Shown piece after piece: positions 20,314 through 29,176 of a DNA stretch of 64,000 nt. Numbering within the stretch: the first letter of the stretch is position 1; each line of letters starts with the position of its first letter. This stretch comes from Aquaspirillum sp. LM1 (GTDB lineage: Bacteria; Pseudomonadota; Gammaproteobacteria; Burkholderiales; Aquaspirillaceae). The notes beneath the pieces were generated by a model. It was not told where the DNA came from and did no database searches. It saw nothing but the letters and a program-made list of their open reading frames with translations. The stretch is taken from assembly GCF_002002905.1 (NCBI RefSeq), contig NZ_CP019509.1:2142501-2206500 (forward strand), given 5' to 3'. The position numbers were made by a program, and so were the translations under genes.

Positions 20314-21045
20314 ATGTCTGCACGCACTTCCCGCCCGGCGGGCACCGCCCTGTGGCTGCAAATTGAAGCCACCCTCAGCCAGGAGATTCTTGGCCACCAG
20401 CTGACTGGCCGGCTGCCCAACGAGCAGGCGCTGGCCGAACGGTTTCAGGTGAACCGGCACACTGTGCGCCAGGCGATTCAGAGTCTGCAGCACAAGGGGC
20501 TGGTGCGCATTGAGCGCGGGCGGGGTACGTTTGTACAGGAAGACATGATTGCCTACCGGCTGGGCAAAACCAGCCGCTTTTCGCACAGTCTGGCGGGGCA
20601 GCATCTGGTCAGCGATGTGGATATCCAGTCCTGCCATTTTGAGCCGGCCAGCGCGCCGGTGGCCACTCTGCTGGCGGTGGCGGCGGCCAGCCCGGTGTTG
20701 CGGGTGGAATCGCTTGATCTGGCCGATGGCAAGGTGGTCAGCGTGTGCACCCAGTATTTTCCGCTGCCGCGCTTTGACGGGCTGATTGAGGTGTATCGCA
20801 CCAGCAAAAGCACCAGCGAAGCTTTCAGCCGACTGGGAATTACCCGCTTCAACCGGGTGCTCAGCCGCATCAGCGCACGGCTGCCGCGCACGGAAGTGGC
20901 GCAGGCGCTGCAGCAAGGCAAGCATCAGCCGGTGCTGTATGTGGAAAGTGTCTACGCCGACGTCGATGGTGTGCCGATTGAGTACGGGATTACCCGCTTT
21001 GGCGGGGACACCGTGCAGATTGAAGTCACGCCGGAGAATTTATAA
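20314..21045 (+). CDS. phnF: GntR/UTRA-family regulator, PhnF type
   Basis: 243 residues from the ATG at 20314; an in-frame ATG at 20266 would add 16 non-conserved residues. N-terminal GntR winged helix (LWLQIEATLSQEILGHQLTGRLPNEQALAERF, then NRHTVRQAIQSLQHKGLVRIERGRGTFV in two conserved pieces) and a C-terminal UTRA effector domain (about 95-240, PVLYVESVYADVDGVPIEYG). First gene of the phosphonate cluster. Two copies of a CATCTAGA-type operator, before the binding-protein gene and before phnW, are its likely targets. Confidence 0.82.
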   Translation: MSARTSRPAGTALWLQIEATLSQEILGHQLTGRLPNEQALAERFQVNRHTVRQAIQSLQHKGLVRIERGRGTFVQEDMIAYRLGKTSRFSHSLAGQHLVSDVDIQSCHFEPASAPVATLLAVAAASPVLRVESLDLADGKVVSVCTQYFPLPRFDGLIEVYRTSKSTSEAFSRLGITRFNRVLSRISARLPRTEVAQALQQGKHQPVLYVESVYADVDGVPIEYGITRFGGDTVQIEVTPENL

Positions 21046-21135
21046 GCCGGGTGAGGCGGGCTGGAGGCTGCACCCGTTCAGCCGCTGCCGACCCCCGGTT
21101 GATCTCCCCGCGTGTATTTTTTTTGTGCAAAAAGT

Positions 21136-21153
21136 CATCTAGACGTCTAGATG
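21136..21153. promoter_or_regulatory. PhnF-type operator 1 (perfect 18-bp palindrome)
   Basis: CATCTAGACGTCTAGATG is a perfect 18-bp palindrome upstream of the binding-protein gene. A 14/18 match (GTTTTAGACATCTAGATG) is at 25731-25748 before phnW. TCTAGAC half sites resemble known PhnF operators. The distance to the ATG (21219) fits a site over or near the promoter. Confidence 0.8.
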
Positions 21154-21218
21154 TAATTAGCGTGTCATCTTGGCCGGGTAGAGTGCGCAGCATCCCAACG
21201 CAACGCAAGGCGACTGAC

Positions 21219-22232
21219 ATGCAGGCAACTTCCCTTCTCTACGCGGCGGCCCTTTCCCTGGCCAGCGTTTCTGTTCTGGCCGACACCACGCTGACGGTGT
21301 ACACCGCGCTGGAAGCCGATCAGCTCAAGGCATACCAGCAAAAATTTGAACAGGACACGCCGGGGATCAAGCTGCGCTGGGTGCGCGACTCCACCGGCAT
21401 CATCACCGCCAAGCTGCTGGCAGAAAAAGCCAACCCGCAGGCCGATGTGGTGATGGGGGTGGCGGCGTCTTCGCTGCTGGTGCTGGAAAAAGAAGGCATG
21501 CTGCACGGCTATGCACCCAAAAACCTGGCCAGTCTGTCGCGTCAGTATGTGGACAACGCCACCCCGCCCAGCTGGGTGGGGATGAATGTCTGGGGGTCGG
21601 CCATCTGTTTCAACACGGTTGAAGCCGCCAAGCTGGGCCTGAAAAAGCCGGAAAGCTGGAAAGACCTGCTCAAGCCGGAATACAAGGGCCGGATTGTCAT
21701 GCCCAACCCGGCGTCTTCTGGCACCGGCTATTTTGACGTGACCGCCTGGCTGCTGCTGTTTGGCGAAAAAGACGGCTGGTCGTATATGGACAAGCTGCAC
21801 CAGAACATTGCCCAGTACACCCATTCTGGCTCCAAGCCGTGCAAGCAGGCGGCAGCGGGCGAGTTTCCGGTGGGCATTTCGTTTGAGTATCGCGCCGCCA
21901 AGCTGAAAGACAGTGGCGCGCCCATCGAGGTGATTTTTCCCAAAGAAGGCCTGGGCTGGGATGTGGAGGCCACCGCCATCATGAAGGGCAGCAAGAACCT
22001 CGACGCTGCCAAGAAGCTGGCCGACTGGTCGGCATCGCAGTCGGCCAATGAGCAGTACGAAAAGAACTTTGCCATTGTCGCCATGCCGGGCGTGGCCAAG
22101 CCCAACCCGCATATTCCGGCAGATTACGAAAAGCGTCTGGTCAAGCAGGATTTGCGCTGGTCGGCTGCGCAGCGCGAGCGGATTCTGGCCGAATGGAGCA
22201 AGCGCTACGACGGCAAGTCCGAGCCAAAGTAA
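21219..22232 (+). CDS. phnS: 2-aminoethylphosphonate ABC transporter, periplasmic binding protein
   Basis: 337 residues from the ATG at 21219 (AAGG at 21207-21210). Residues 1-22 are a signal peptide ending after SVLA-D. Fe3+/spermidine-type type II binding protein: LTVYTALEADQLKAYQQKFE, STGIITAKLLAEKANPQADV, GSAICFNT, PASSGTGYFDVTAWL. First transport gene; an ATPase and fused permease follow after the HD protein gene. AEP specificity follows from the neighbours. Confidence 0.85.
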   Translation: MQATSLLYAAALSLASVSVLADTTLTVYTALEADQLKAYQQKFEQDTPGIKLRWVRDSTGIITAKLLAEKANPQADVVMGVAASSLLVLEKEGMLHGYAPKNLASLSRQYVDNATPPSWVGMNVWGSAICFNTVEAAKLGLKKPESWKDLLKPEYKGRIVMPNPASSGTGYFDVTAWLLLFGEKDGWSYMDKLHQNIAQYTHSGSKPCKQAAAGEFPVGISFEYRAAKLKDSGAPIEVIFPKEGLGWDVEATAIMKGSKNLDAAKKLADWSASQSANEQYEKNFAIVAMPGVAKPNPHIPADYEKRLVKQDLRWSAAQRERILAEWSKRYDGKSEPK

Positions 22233-22289
22233 GCCCCGCCCGATCAATCGCATCATCCGGCGGGCATGCCCCGCCGCTGGAGTTTTCTG

Positions 22290-22856
22290 GTGAATTATCC
22301 GCATCTTTCCCATCTGGACCAGCTGGCCAGCCTGCTGGCCGGCATGGGCGAACAGTTGTACGGCGGCGAGGCCATCAGCCAGCTGGCGCATGCCCTGCAG
22401 TCCGGCCTGGCCGCCGAACAGGACCACGCCAGCCCGGCGCTGATTACCGCTGCGTTCTTGCATGACATTGGCCATGTGCTGGCTGAACAGGGCCATGACG
22501 ACCTGGCCAATGGCGTCAACGACCACCACGAAGCCATCGCCGTGCAGGCCTTGTCGGCGCTGTTTGACGACGACGTGCTGCAGCCGATTGCCCTGCATGT
22601 GGCGGCCAAGCGCTATCTGTGTGCCGTTCAGCCCGGTTACGCTGACAGTTTGTCCACCGCATCGCAGCTGTCGCTGGCGCTGCAGGGCGGGCCGATGGGT
22701 GACAGCGAAGCCCGCCGCTTTGCCCAGCGTCCCTATGCCGACGAGGCGCTGGCCTTGCGCCGCTACGATGACCTGGCCAAGGTGGTGAACCTGCCTACCC
22801 CACCGCTGGCGCACTACCTGGCGATTGCCGCCCAGGTGCAGAAAGCCCGGCCATGA
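22290..22856 (+). CDS. PhnZ-like HD-domain di-iron phosphonate oxygenase
   Basis: 188 residues from a GTG at 22290, preceded by GGAG at 22279-22282; an ATG at 22266 gives a weaker site. With the GTG start, Tyr24, Glu27, His34, His58-Asp59, His62 and His80 take the same numbers I recall for PhnZ active-site residues. His103, Lys107, Ser125, Arg157 and Asp160 are one off the remaining set. Such enzymes cleave (R)-2-amino-1-hydroxyethylphosphonate to glycine and phosphate with O2. The usual partner PhnY (AEP hydroxylase) is not in the window. Ends in an ATGA overlap with the ABC ATPase gene. Also fits the HDIG family noted in phosphonate degradation operons. Confidence 0.85.
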   Translation: MNYPHLSHLDQLASLLAGMGEQLYGGEAISQLAHALQSGLAAEQDHASPALITAAFLHDIGHVLAEQGHDDLANGVNDHHEAIAVQALSALFDDDVLQPIALHVAAKRYLCAVQPGYADSLSTASQLSLALQGGPMGDSEARRFAQRPYADEALALRRYDDLAKVVNLPTPPLAHYLAIAAQVQKARP

Positions 22857-23977
22857 AGCACGATCCAGCGCGTGGTCTGGATCCGGCTGCCTCTGCGGCT
22901 GTTGCCGCCGAGCCGTATTTGCAGCTGGCTGGCATTGCCAAGCGGTTTGGCGCGCACACCGTGCTCGACCAGCTGGACCTGAGCGTGGGCAAGGGTGAGT
23001 TTGTCTGCCTGCTGGGCCCGTCCGGTTGCGGCAAAACCACCCTGCTGCGCCAGATTGCCGGGCTGGACATCCCCGATCGCGGCCAGATTTGCCTGGCGGG
23101 CCGCGACATCACCCGGCTGCCGCCCGCCCAGCGCGATTACGGCATTGTGTTCCAGTCGTATGCGCTGTTTCCCAATCTGAGCGTGGCCGACAATATTGCC
23201 TACGGCCTGAGCGGACGGCGCGATTTCAAGCGCCAGCGGGTGCAGGCGCTGCTGGCGCTGATCGGGCTGGATGGCATTGAACACAGTTATCCGGCGCAAT
23301 TGTCTGGCGGCCAGCAGCAGCGGGTGGCACTGGCGCGGGCGCTGGCCACCTCGCCCGGCCTGCTGCTGCTGGACGAACCACTGTCGGCGCTGGACGCGCG
23401 GGTGCGCGAACACCTGCGCCGGGAAATCCGCGCGCTGCAGCAAAAGCTGGGAATCACCACCATCATGGTGACCCACGACCAGGAAGAAGCGCTGACCATG
23501 GCCGACCGCGTGGTGGTGATGAATGCGGGCCGTATCGAGCAAAGCGGCAGCCCGTTCGAGGTGTACCACCAGCCGGCCAGCCGTTTTGTGGCCAGCTTTG
23601 TCGGTCAGGGCAATTTCATTCCGGTGCAACTGCCCGACACACACAGCGTGCTGCTGGGCCAGCAACGGCTGGCGTTGACGCATGCGCTGGCGGCGGGGCA
23701 GGCCGCCAGCCTGTTTGTGCGTCCGGAAGACGTGATTCTGCATGCACATTGGCCGGCCAGCGCCGACGCCGCACTGGCCGATATCACCAAGCTGGAGCTG
23801 CTCGGGCCGATTTACCGGGTGTCGTTGACGGTGGCGGCCTGGGGCCAGGCCCGCGTGCAGGCCGATGTCACCCACCACCAGCTGGCCGCGCTGGGCCTTG
23901 CGCCTGAGCAGCGGGTGCCGGTATCGCTCGACCCAAACCGGCTGCGGCTATTTGCTGCCAGGGAGGCCTGCGCATGA
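22853..23977 (+). CDS. phnT: 2-aminoethylphosphonate ABC transporter, ATP-binding protein
   Basis: 374 residues. Walker A LLGPSGCGKTT, Q-loop FQSYALFP, signature LSGGQQQRVALARAL, Walker B LLLLDEPLSALD, H-loop VTHDQEEAL. A C-terminal TOBE-like domain (about 285-370) is typical of the POT/CUT1 class. Overlaps the HD gene and the permease gene by 4 nt each, so all three are coupled. Energises uptake with the fused permease. Confidence 0.88.
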   Translation: MKHDPARGLDPAASAAVAAEPYLQLAGIAKRFGAHTVLDQLDLSVGKGEFVCLLGPSGCGKTTLLRQIAGLDIPDRGQICLAGRDITRLPPAQRDYGIVFQSYALFPNLSVADNIAYGLSGRRDFKRQRVQALLALIGLDGIEHSYPAQLSGGQQQRVALARALATSPGLLLLDEPLSALDARVREHLRREIRALQQKLGITTIMVTHDQEEALTMADRVVVMNAGRIEQSGSPFEVYHQPASRFVASFVGQGNFIPVQLPDTHSVLLGQQRLALTHALAAGQAASLFVRPEDVILHAHWPASADAALADITKLELLGPIYRVSLTVAAWGQARVQADVTHHQLAALGLAPEQRVPVSLDPNRLRLFAAREACA

Positions 23978-25662
23978 TGCCCCCATGGAAGACGCGCACC
24001 CTGATGGTGCCGCTGGATGAACAATTGGCCCGCCTGCTGGCCTGGGCCGGGCTGGCGTTATTGCTGTTCTGGCTGGGGCTGCCGCTGGCCGCCATGCTGG
24101 GCAAGGCGTTTTCGGGCGACCATGGCGAATTTGTCGGGCTGGCGCGAATTGCCGACACCCTGGCCCAGCCGGGCCTGGCGACGACCGTGGGCAATAGCCT
24201 GAGCGTGGCGCTGGCCACGGTGCTGCTGGTGCTGCCGCTGGCGTATGCCTACGCCGCCGCGCTGACCCGGGTGGCCTTGCCAGGCAGGGGGCTATTTCGC
24301 CTGCTGGCCTTGTTGCCGCTGCTGGCACCGTCGCTGCTGCCGGGCATTTCGCTGGTGTATCTGTTTGGCCATCAGGGCCTGCTCAAGAGCTGGCTGGCCG
24401 ACGGCAGCATTTATGGATTGATCGGCATTGTGCTGGGCGAGGCGTTTTATACCTTTCCGCATGCGCTGATGATTTTGCTCACCGCCCTGGCAGTGGGCGA
24501 TGCCCGGCTGTACGAAGCCGCCCGCTCGCTGGGCGCGGGCCGGCTGCGCCAGTTTGTCACCATTACCCTGCCGGCGTCGCGCTACGGGCTGATCTCGGCA
24601 GCGCTGGTGGTGTTTACCCTGACCATCACCGACTTTGGCGTGGCCAAGGTGATTGGCGGCCAGTATCCGGTGCTGGCGGTGGAAGCCTACAAGCAGGTGA
24701 TTGGCCAGCAGAACTTTCCACGCGGAGCGGTGATTGGCCTGCTGCTGCTGCTGCCAGCGCTGCTGTCGTTTGCGCTGGATCGCCTGTTGCAGCGTTCCCA
24801 GCGCAGCGCGCTCAGCGCCAGGGCGCAGCCGCTACAGCCCACCCGCAGCCCGCTGGTGCGCGCACTGGCCCTGGGCTATTGCAGCCTAGTGGGCGGCGCG
24901 CTGCTGTTGATGCTGGGCACGGCCATGCTGGCGGCGCTGATTCAGCTGTGGCCGTATCAGTTGCAACTGACCCTGGCGCATTTCAACTTTGACCAAGTAG
25001 ACGGCGGCGGCTGGCTGGCGTTTGCCAACAGCCTGAAACTGGCGCTGGGCACTGCGGCATTGGGCACGGTGGTGGTGTTTCTGGGTGCCTGGTGCAGCAC
25101 CCGGCTGCGGGTGGCGCGCCGCGTGGCCCCCATGCTGCACGCCATGGCCATGCTGCCGATGGCCGTACCCGGCCTGGTGCTGGGCCTGGGCTACATTCTG
25201 TTTTACAACGCGCCGGCCAATCCGCTGCACAGCCTGTACGGCAGCCTGACCTTGCTGGTGTTCTGCTCGGTGGCGCATTTCTACACCACCGCCCACCTGA
25301 CCGCCGTCACCGCGCTGCGCCAGCTGGATGCCGATTTTGAAGCGGTGGCGGCTTCGCTCAAGGTGTCGGTGTGGCGCACCTTGTGGCGGGTGATTTTGCC
25401 GGCGTGCCTGCCGGCGGTGCTGGAAATTGCCCGCTACTTTTTTGTGTCGGCGATGACCACGGTGTCGGCGGTGATTTTTTTGTACACCCCAGACACGGTG
25501 CTGGCTTCCGTGGCAGTGCTGAATATGGACGACGCCGGCGACACCGCTGCCGCAGCGGCCATGGCCACGCTGATTGTGCTCAGTTCGGCGCTGGTGTGTG
25601 GCGTGTTTGCCCTGGTGTCGCAGGTGCTGCATCGCCATGCCGCACAACGCGGGCGACGCTGA
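23974..25662 (+). CDS. phnU: 2-aminoethylphosphonate ABC transporter, fused two-domain permease
   Basis: 562 residues. Two ABC-permease units in one chain, each with about six transmembrane helices and an EAA loop: first half EAARSLGAGRLRQFVTITLP, second half AVAASLKVSVWRTLWRVILP. The fusion replaces the usual pair of permeases (PhnU/PhnV). FbpB-like iron permeases share this layout, but the phosphonate genes on both sides decide the assignment. Confidence 0.83.
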   Translation: MMPPWKTRTLMVPLDEQLARLLAWAGLALLLFWLGLPLAAMLGKAFSGDHGEFVGLARIADTLAQPGLATTVGNSLSVALATVLLVLPLAYAYAAALTRVALPGRGLFRLLALLPLLAPSLLPGISLVYLFGHQGLLKSWLADGSIYGLIGIVLGEAFYTFPHALMILLTALAVGDARLYEAARSLGAGRLRQFVTITLPASRYGLISAALVVFTLTITDFGVAKVIGGQYPVLAVEAYKQVIGQQNFPRGAVIGLLLLLPALLSFALDRLLQRSQRSALSARAQPLQPTRSPLVRALALGYCSLVGGALLLMLGTAMLAALIQLWPYQLQLTLAHFNFDQVDGGGWLAFANSLKLALGTAALGTVVVFLGAWCSTRLRVARRVAPMLHAMAMLPMAVPGLVLGLGYILFYNAPANPLHSLYGSLTLLVFCSVAHFYTTAHLTAVTALRQLDADFEAVAASLKVSVWRTLWRVILPACLPAVLEIARYFFVSAMTTVSAVIFLYTPDTVLASVAVLNMDDAGDTAAAAAMATLIVLSSALVCGVFALVSQVLHRHAAQRGRR

Positions 25663-25702
25663 GCGGGGTTGGCCCGCACGCCGGGTATCCTGAATTTTTT
25701 TG

Positions 25703-25725
25703 CCGGGCTCAGGCCCGGTTTATTT
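25703..25725 (+). terminator. Possible terminator after the permease gene
   Basis: CCGGGC (25703-25708), loop TCAG, GCCCGG (25713-25718), followed by TTTATTT. A short stem with a weak T tract between the transport genes and phnW; it may be a partial terminator or attenuator. Confidence 0.5.
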
Positions 25726-25730
25726 GGCTT

Positions 25731-25748
25731 GTTTTAGACATCTAGATG
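25731..25748. promoter_or_regulatory. PhnF-type operator 2, upstream of phnW
   Basis: GTTTTAGACATCTAGATG matches the perfect palindrome at 21136-21153 at 14 of 18 positions and keeps the right half (TCTAGATG) intact. It ends 19 bp before the phnW ATG, indicating separate control of the catabolic genes. Confidence 0.75.
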
Positions 25749-25767
25749 AGATGATTGGACTGTCCAC

Positions 25768-26868
25768 ATGAGAGAACCCATCCTGCTTACCCCCGGCCCG
25801 CTGACTACCACGCTGGCCACCAAAACCGCCATGCTGACCGACTGGGGATCGTGGGACAGCAGTTTCAACGCCCTGACCGCCAGCGTCTGCCGCGACCTGC
25901 TGGCAATTGCCGGCGGCCAGGCCAGCCATGTCTGTGTGCCGCTGCAAGGCTCGGGCACCTTTGCCGTGGAAGCAGCCATTGCCAACCTGGTACCCAAAAC
26001 CGGCAAGCTGCTGGTGCTGGTCAATGGCGCATACGGCAAGCGCATGGCGCAGATTGCCCAGTATCTGGGCCGTGCGTGCTGCGTGTACGACACCGCCGAC
26101 GACACGCCGCCGTCGCCCGACACCCTGGCCCGGTTGCTGGAGGAAGACCCGGCCATCAGCCATGTCGGGCTGATTCACTGCGAAACCAGCACCGGCATTC
26201 TCAACCCGCTGGCCGAGCTGGCCGCCGTGGTGCACGCTGCTGGCCGCCGGCTGGTGGTGGACGCGATGTCCAGCTTTGCCGCGCTGCCGATCGATGTGGT
26301 GGCGCTGCATATCGACGCGCTGATCGCCAGCAGCAATAAATGCCTGGAAGGTGTGCCGGGCATGGGCTTTGTCATCGTCAACCGCGACAGCCTGCTGGCC
26401 AGCCGTGGCAACAGCCATTCGCTGGCGCTGGACCTGCTGGCGCAATACGACTACCTGCAGGCCACCGGCCAGTGGCGGTTTACCCCACCCACCCATGTGC
26501 TGGCCGCCTTGCGGTCGGCGCTGGACCAGTATCTGGCCGAAGGCGGTCAGCCGGCCCGGCTGGCGCGCTACCAGGCCAATGCCGATCTGTTGGTGCGCAG
26601 CATGCGGGCAGCAGGGTTTGAACCCTTCCTGCCGGACACCCTGCAGGCACCGATTATCGTCACCTTCCACGCCCCCCGCCACCCGGCTTACCAGTTTGCC
26701 GAATTCTACGCAGCGGTGCGCGCGCAAGGGTTTGTGCTTTACCCCGGCAAGCTGACCGAGCAGGACACCTTCCGGGTGGGCTGCATTGGCGCAATTGACG
26801 CGGCGGAAATCCAGCAAGCCTGCGCAGCCATTGGCCGGGCGGTCAGTCAGCTGGGCTGGACGATTTAA
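25768..26868 (+). CDS. phnW: 2-aminoethylphosphonate--pyruvate transaminase
   Basis: 366 residues, usual length. Class V aminotransferase with [19 protein letters not shown] at the N-terminus, [36 protein letters not shown] and the PLP lysine in [11 protein letters not shown] (Lys191). Converts AEP and pyruvate to phosphonoacetaldehyde and alanine. Directly followed by phnX, its pathway partner. Confidence 0.96.
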   Translation: MREPILLTPGPLTTTLATKTAMLTDWGSWDSSFNALTASVCRDLLAIAGGQASHVCVPLQGSGTFAVEAAIANLVPKTGKLLVLVNGAYGKRMAQIAQYLGRACCVYDTADDTPPSPDTLARLLEEDPAISHVGLIHCETSTGILNPLAELAAVVHAAGRRLVVDAMSSFAALPIDVVALHIDALIASSNKCLEGVPGMGFVIVNRDSLLASRGNSHSLALDLLAQYDYLQATGQWRFTPPTHVLAALRSALDQYLAEGGQPARLARYQANADLLVRSMRAAGFEPFLPDTLQAPIIVTFHAPRHPAYQFAEFYAAVRAQGFVLYPGKLTEQDTFRVGCIGAIDAAEIQQACAAIGRAVSQLGWTI

Positions 26869-26882
26869 TCAAGGAGATTGTC

Positions 26883-27698
26883 ATGCAACGCTATACCACA
26901 CTCGAAGCGGTAATTTTTGACTGGGCCGGCACCGTGGTGGATTTCGGCTCGTTTGCCCCCACCCAGGTGCTGATCGAAGTGTTCACCCAGGTTGGCGTGC
27001 CGGTCAGCCTGGCCGAAGCCCGCGTGCCCATGGGGCTGGCCAAGTGGGACCATATCCAGGCGCTGGGCCGGCTGCCTGCCGTGGCCGAACGCTGGCAAGC
27101 CCGCTTTGGCCGGGCGATGACCGACGCCGACGTCGATGCCCTGTATCAGCAGTTCATGCCGCTGCAGGTGGCCAAAGTGGCCGCATATTCCGCGCCGATT
27201 CCCGGCGCGGTGGACACGGTGAATCTGCTGCGCGCCCGGGGGCTGAAAATCGGCAGCTGTTCAGGCTACCCCAGGGTAGTGATGGACCAGCTGCTGCCGC
27301 TGGCGGCGGCGGCGGGTTACGCGCCGGACCACTGCGTGGCCACGGACGATCTGGCCGCTGGCGGCCGCCCCGGCCCGTGGATGGCGCTGGACAATGTGCT
27401 GGCGCTGCGGGTGGGCGATGTGCGCCACTGCGTCAAGGTGGACGACACCACGCCAGGCATTGCCGAAGGCTTGCGCGCCGGCATGTGGACGGTTGGCCTG
27501 TCGGCCAGCGGCAATGCGGTGGGGCTGACGGCAGCAGAATGGGCGGCGCTTGACCCGGCGGAGCAGGCCAAACGTCGTGCTCCGGCGGTGGCGCAACTGC
27601 GCCAGGCTGGCGCGCATTATGTGCTGGACACCCTGGTTGAGCTGCCCGCCGTGCTCGACGAGATCGAGCGGCGCGTGCAGGCCGGGGAGCGCCCCTGA
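26883..27698 (+). CDS. phnX: Phosphonoacetaldehyde hydrolase (phosphonatase)
   Basis: 271 residues. HAD fold with nucleophile Asp13 in [14 protein letters not shown], cap-domain Schiff-base lysine in MGLAKWDHI (Lys54), [14 protein letters not shown] and [19 protein letters not shown] in two motif pieces. Cleaves the C-P bond of phosphonoacetaldehyde to acetaldehyde and phosphate. Starts 14 bp after phnW with AAGGAG before the ATG. Confidence 0.96.
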   Translation: MQRYTTLEAVIFDWAGTVVDFGSFAPTQVLIEVFTQVGVPVSLAEARVPMGLAKWDHIQALGRLPAVAERWQARFGRAMTDADVDALYQQFMPLQVAKVAAYSAPIPGAVDTVNLLRARGLKIGSCSGYPRVVMDQLLPLAAAAGYAPDHCVATDDLAAGGRPGPWMALDNVLALRVGDVRHCVKVDDTTPGIAEGLRAGMWTVGLSASGNAVGLTAAEWAALDPAEQAKRRAPAVAQLRQAGAHYVLDTLVELPAVLDEIERRVQAGERP

Positions 27699-27699
27699 G

Positions 27700-29097
27700 A
27701 TGCCGGCGGCCAGTGTCCCCTTCTGGTTTGCCCAGGCGCTGACCGCCGACAACACCCCGCCGCTGCCGCCCCTGCAGGGGGAGGTCAGCGCCGATGTGTG
27801 CATTGTCGGCGGCGGCTTTACCGGCTTGTGGACAGCCATTCTGTGTCAGCAGGCCCGGCCCGACTGGCGGGTGATCGTGCTGGAAAAATCCCGCTGTGGG
27901 GCCGGTGCGTCCGGGCGCAATGGCGGCTGCATGCTGACGTGGTCCACCAAATACCTGTCGCTGCGCCAGTGGTTTGGCGACAGCGAGGCGCGCCGGCTGG
28001 TGGCGGCTTCGGAGCAGGCGGTGCAGGACATTGCCCAGTTTTGCCATACCCACCAGATTGACGCCGAGCTGCGGCTGGGCGGGGCGGTGTACGCCGCCAG
28101 CCAGCCCGCGCAGATTGGGCGGCTGGATGGGGTGCTGGCCGCACTCGACCAGATGGGGGCCAACCGCTGGCAGCGCTTGTCCAACGCCGACACCCAGGCA
28201 CTGACCGGCAGCGCCCAGATGCAGCACGGCGCATGGACCGACGCCGCCGGCAGCCTGCAACCGGGCAAGCTGGTACGCGGCCTGCTGCGGGTGGCCCGCC
28301 AGCTTGGCGTGCAGGTGTACGAACACAGCGCCATGCACCGGCTGCAGGAGGGTGACGAGGTGATGGTGTGTACGGCTACGGGCCGGGTTCGCGCCCGGCA
28401 GGCGGTGCTGGCGCTGAATGCCGACATGGCCCGGCAGTTTCCGGCGCTGGCCAACAGCGTGCTGCTGGTGTCGTCTGATATGGTGGTGACTGCGCCGCGC
28501 CCCGAGCTGATGGCCCAGCTGGGGCTGGATCGCGGCCAGGCGGTGTGTGATCTGCGCACCTTTGTGCATTACTGGCGCAGCACGCCGGATGGCCGGCTGA
28601 TGCTGGGCAAGGGCGGCAACCGGATTGCCTTTGCCAACCGGATGCACGGTTATTTTGACCAGCCCAGCGCCTACCAGGATGCGCTGGGTGCCACGCTGGC
28701 GCAGCTGTTTCCGGCGCTGGCCGATACCCCGCTGGACAGCAGCTGGACTGGCGCGTCCGACCGCTCGGCCACCGGCCTGCCGTTTTTTGGCCGTCTGCCG
28801 GGTTATCGTCGGGTGCTGTACGGCATGGGTTACTCCGGCAATGGCGTGGTGCAGTGCCGGCTGGGCGGGGAGCTGTTGTGTGCGCTGCTGTTGGGTGAGG
28901 ACAACGCCTGGACGCGCAGCGGCCTGGCGCAGGGGCCGCTGGCGCAGTTTCCGCCCGAGCCATGGCGCTGGCCGGGGGCGATGCTGGTGCGCCAGGCCAT
29001 CCGCCGGGTGGAAGCCGCCGAAGACCAGCAACGCCGCCCCGGTTGGCTGGCCAGCCGGCTGGCATCGCTGGCCAGCATGGCGGGCAAGGCCGATTGA
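27700..29097 (+). CDS. FAD-dependent oxidoreductase of phosphonate cluster (DAO/glycine-oxidase family)
   Basis: 465 residues from the ATG at 27700, immediately behind the phnX stop, with GGGGAG at 27684-27689. FAD-binding GxGxxG motif DVCIVGGGFTGLWTAI at residues about 28-43, then KSRCGAGASGRNGGCML, and C-terminal YGMGYSGNGV. It is related to glycine oxidase, sarcosine oxidase and similar amine oxidases. In the phosphonate context it resembles the recurrent FAD enzymes (Pbf group) that oxidise N-methylated AEP. The substrate is inferred, not shown. Confidence 0.75.
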   Translation: MPAASVPFWFAQALTADNTPPLPPLQGEVSADVCIVGGGFTGLWTAILCQQARPDWRVIVLEKSRCGAGASGRNGGCMLTWSTKYLSLRQWFGDSEARRLVAASEQAVQDIAQFCHTHQIDAELRLGGAVYAASQPAQIGRLDGVLAALDQMGANRWQRLSNADTQALTGSAQMQHGAWTDAAGSLQPGKLVRGLLRVARQLGVQVYEHSAMHRLQEGDEVMVCTATGRVRARQAVLALNADMARQFPALANSVLLVSSDMVVTAPRPELMAQLGLDRGQAVCDLRTFVHYWRSTPDGRLMLGKGGNRIAFANRMHGYFDQPSAYQDALGATLAQLFPALADTPLDSSWTGASDRSATGLPFFGRLPGYRRVLYGMGYSGNGVVQCRLGGELLCALLLGEDNAWTRSGLAQGPLAQFPPEPWRWPGAMLVRQAIRRVEAAEDQQRRPGWLASRLASLASMAGKAD

Positions 29098-29176
29098 GCT
29101 TGGGTGGCTGGGTGGCTGGCGTGTCATCCCGGCGGGGCAATGCACCCGCGTCCAGCCCACGCTTCCCAGCGCACGG

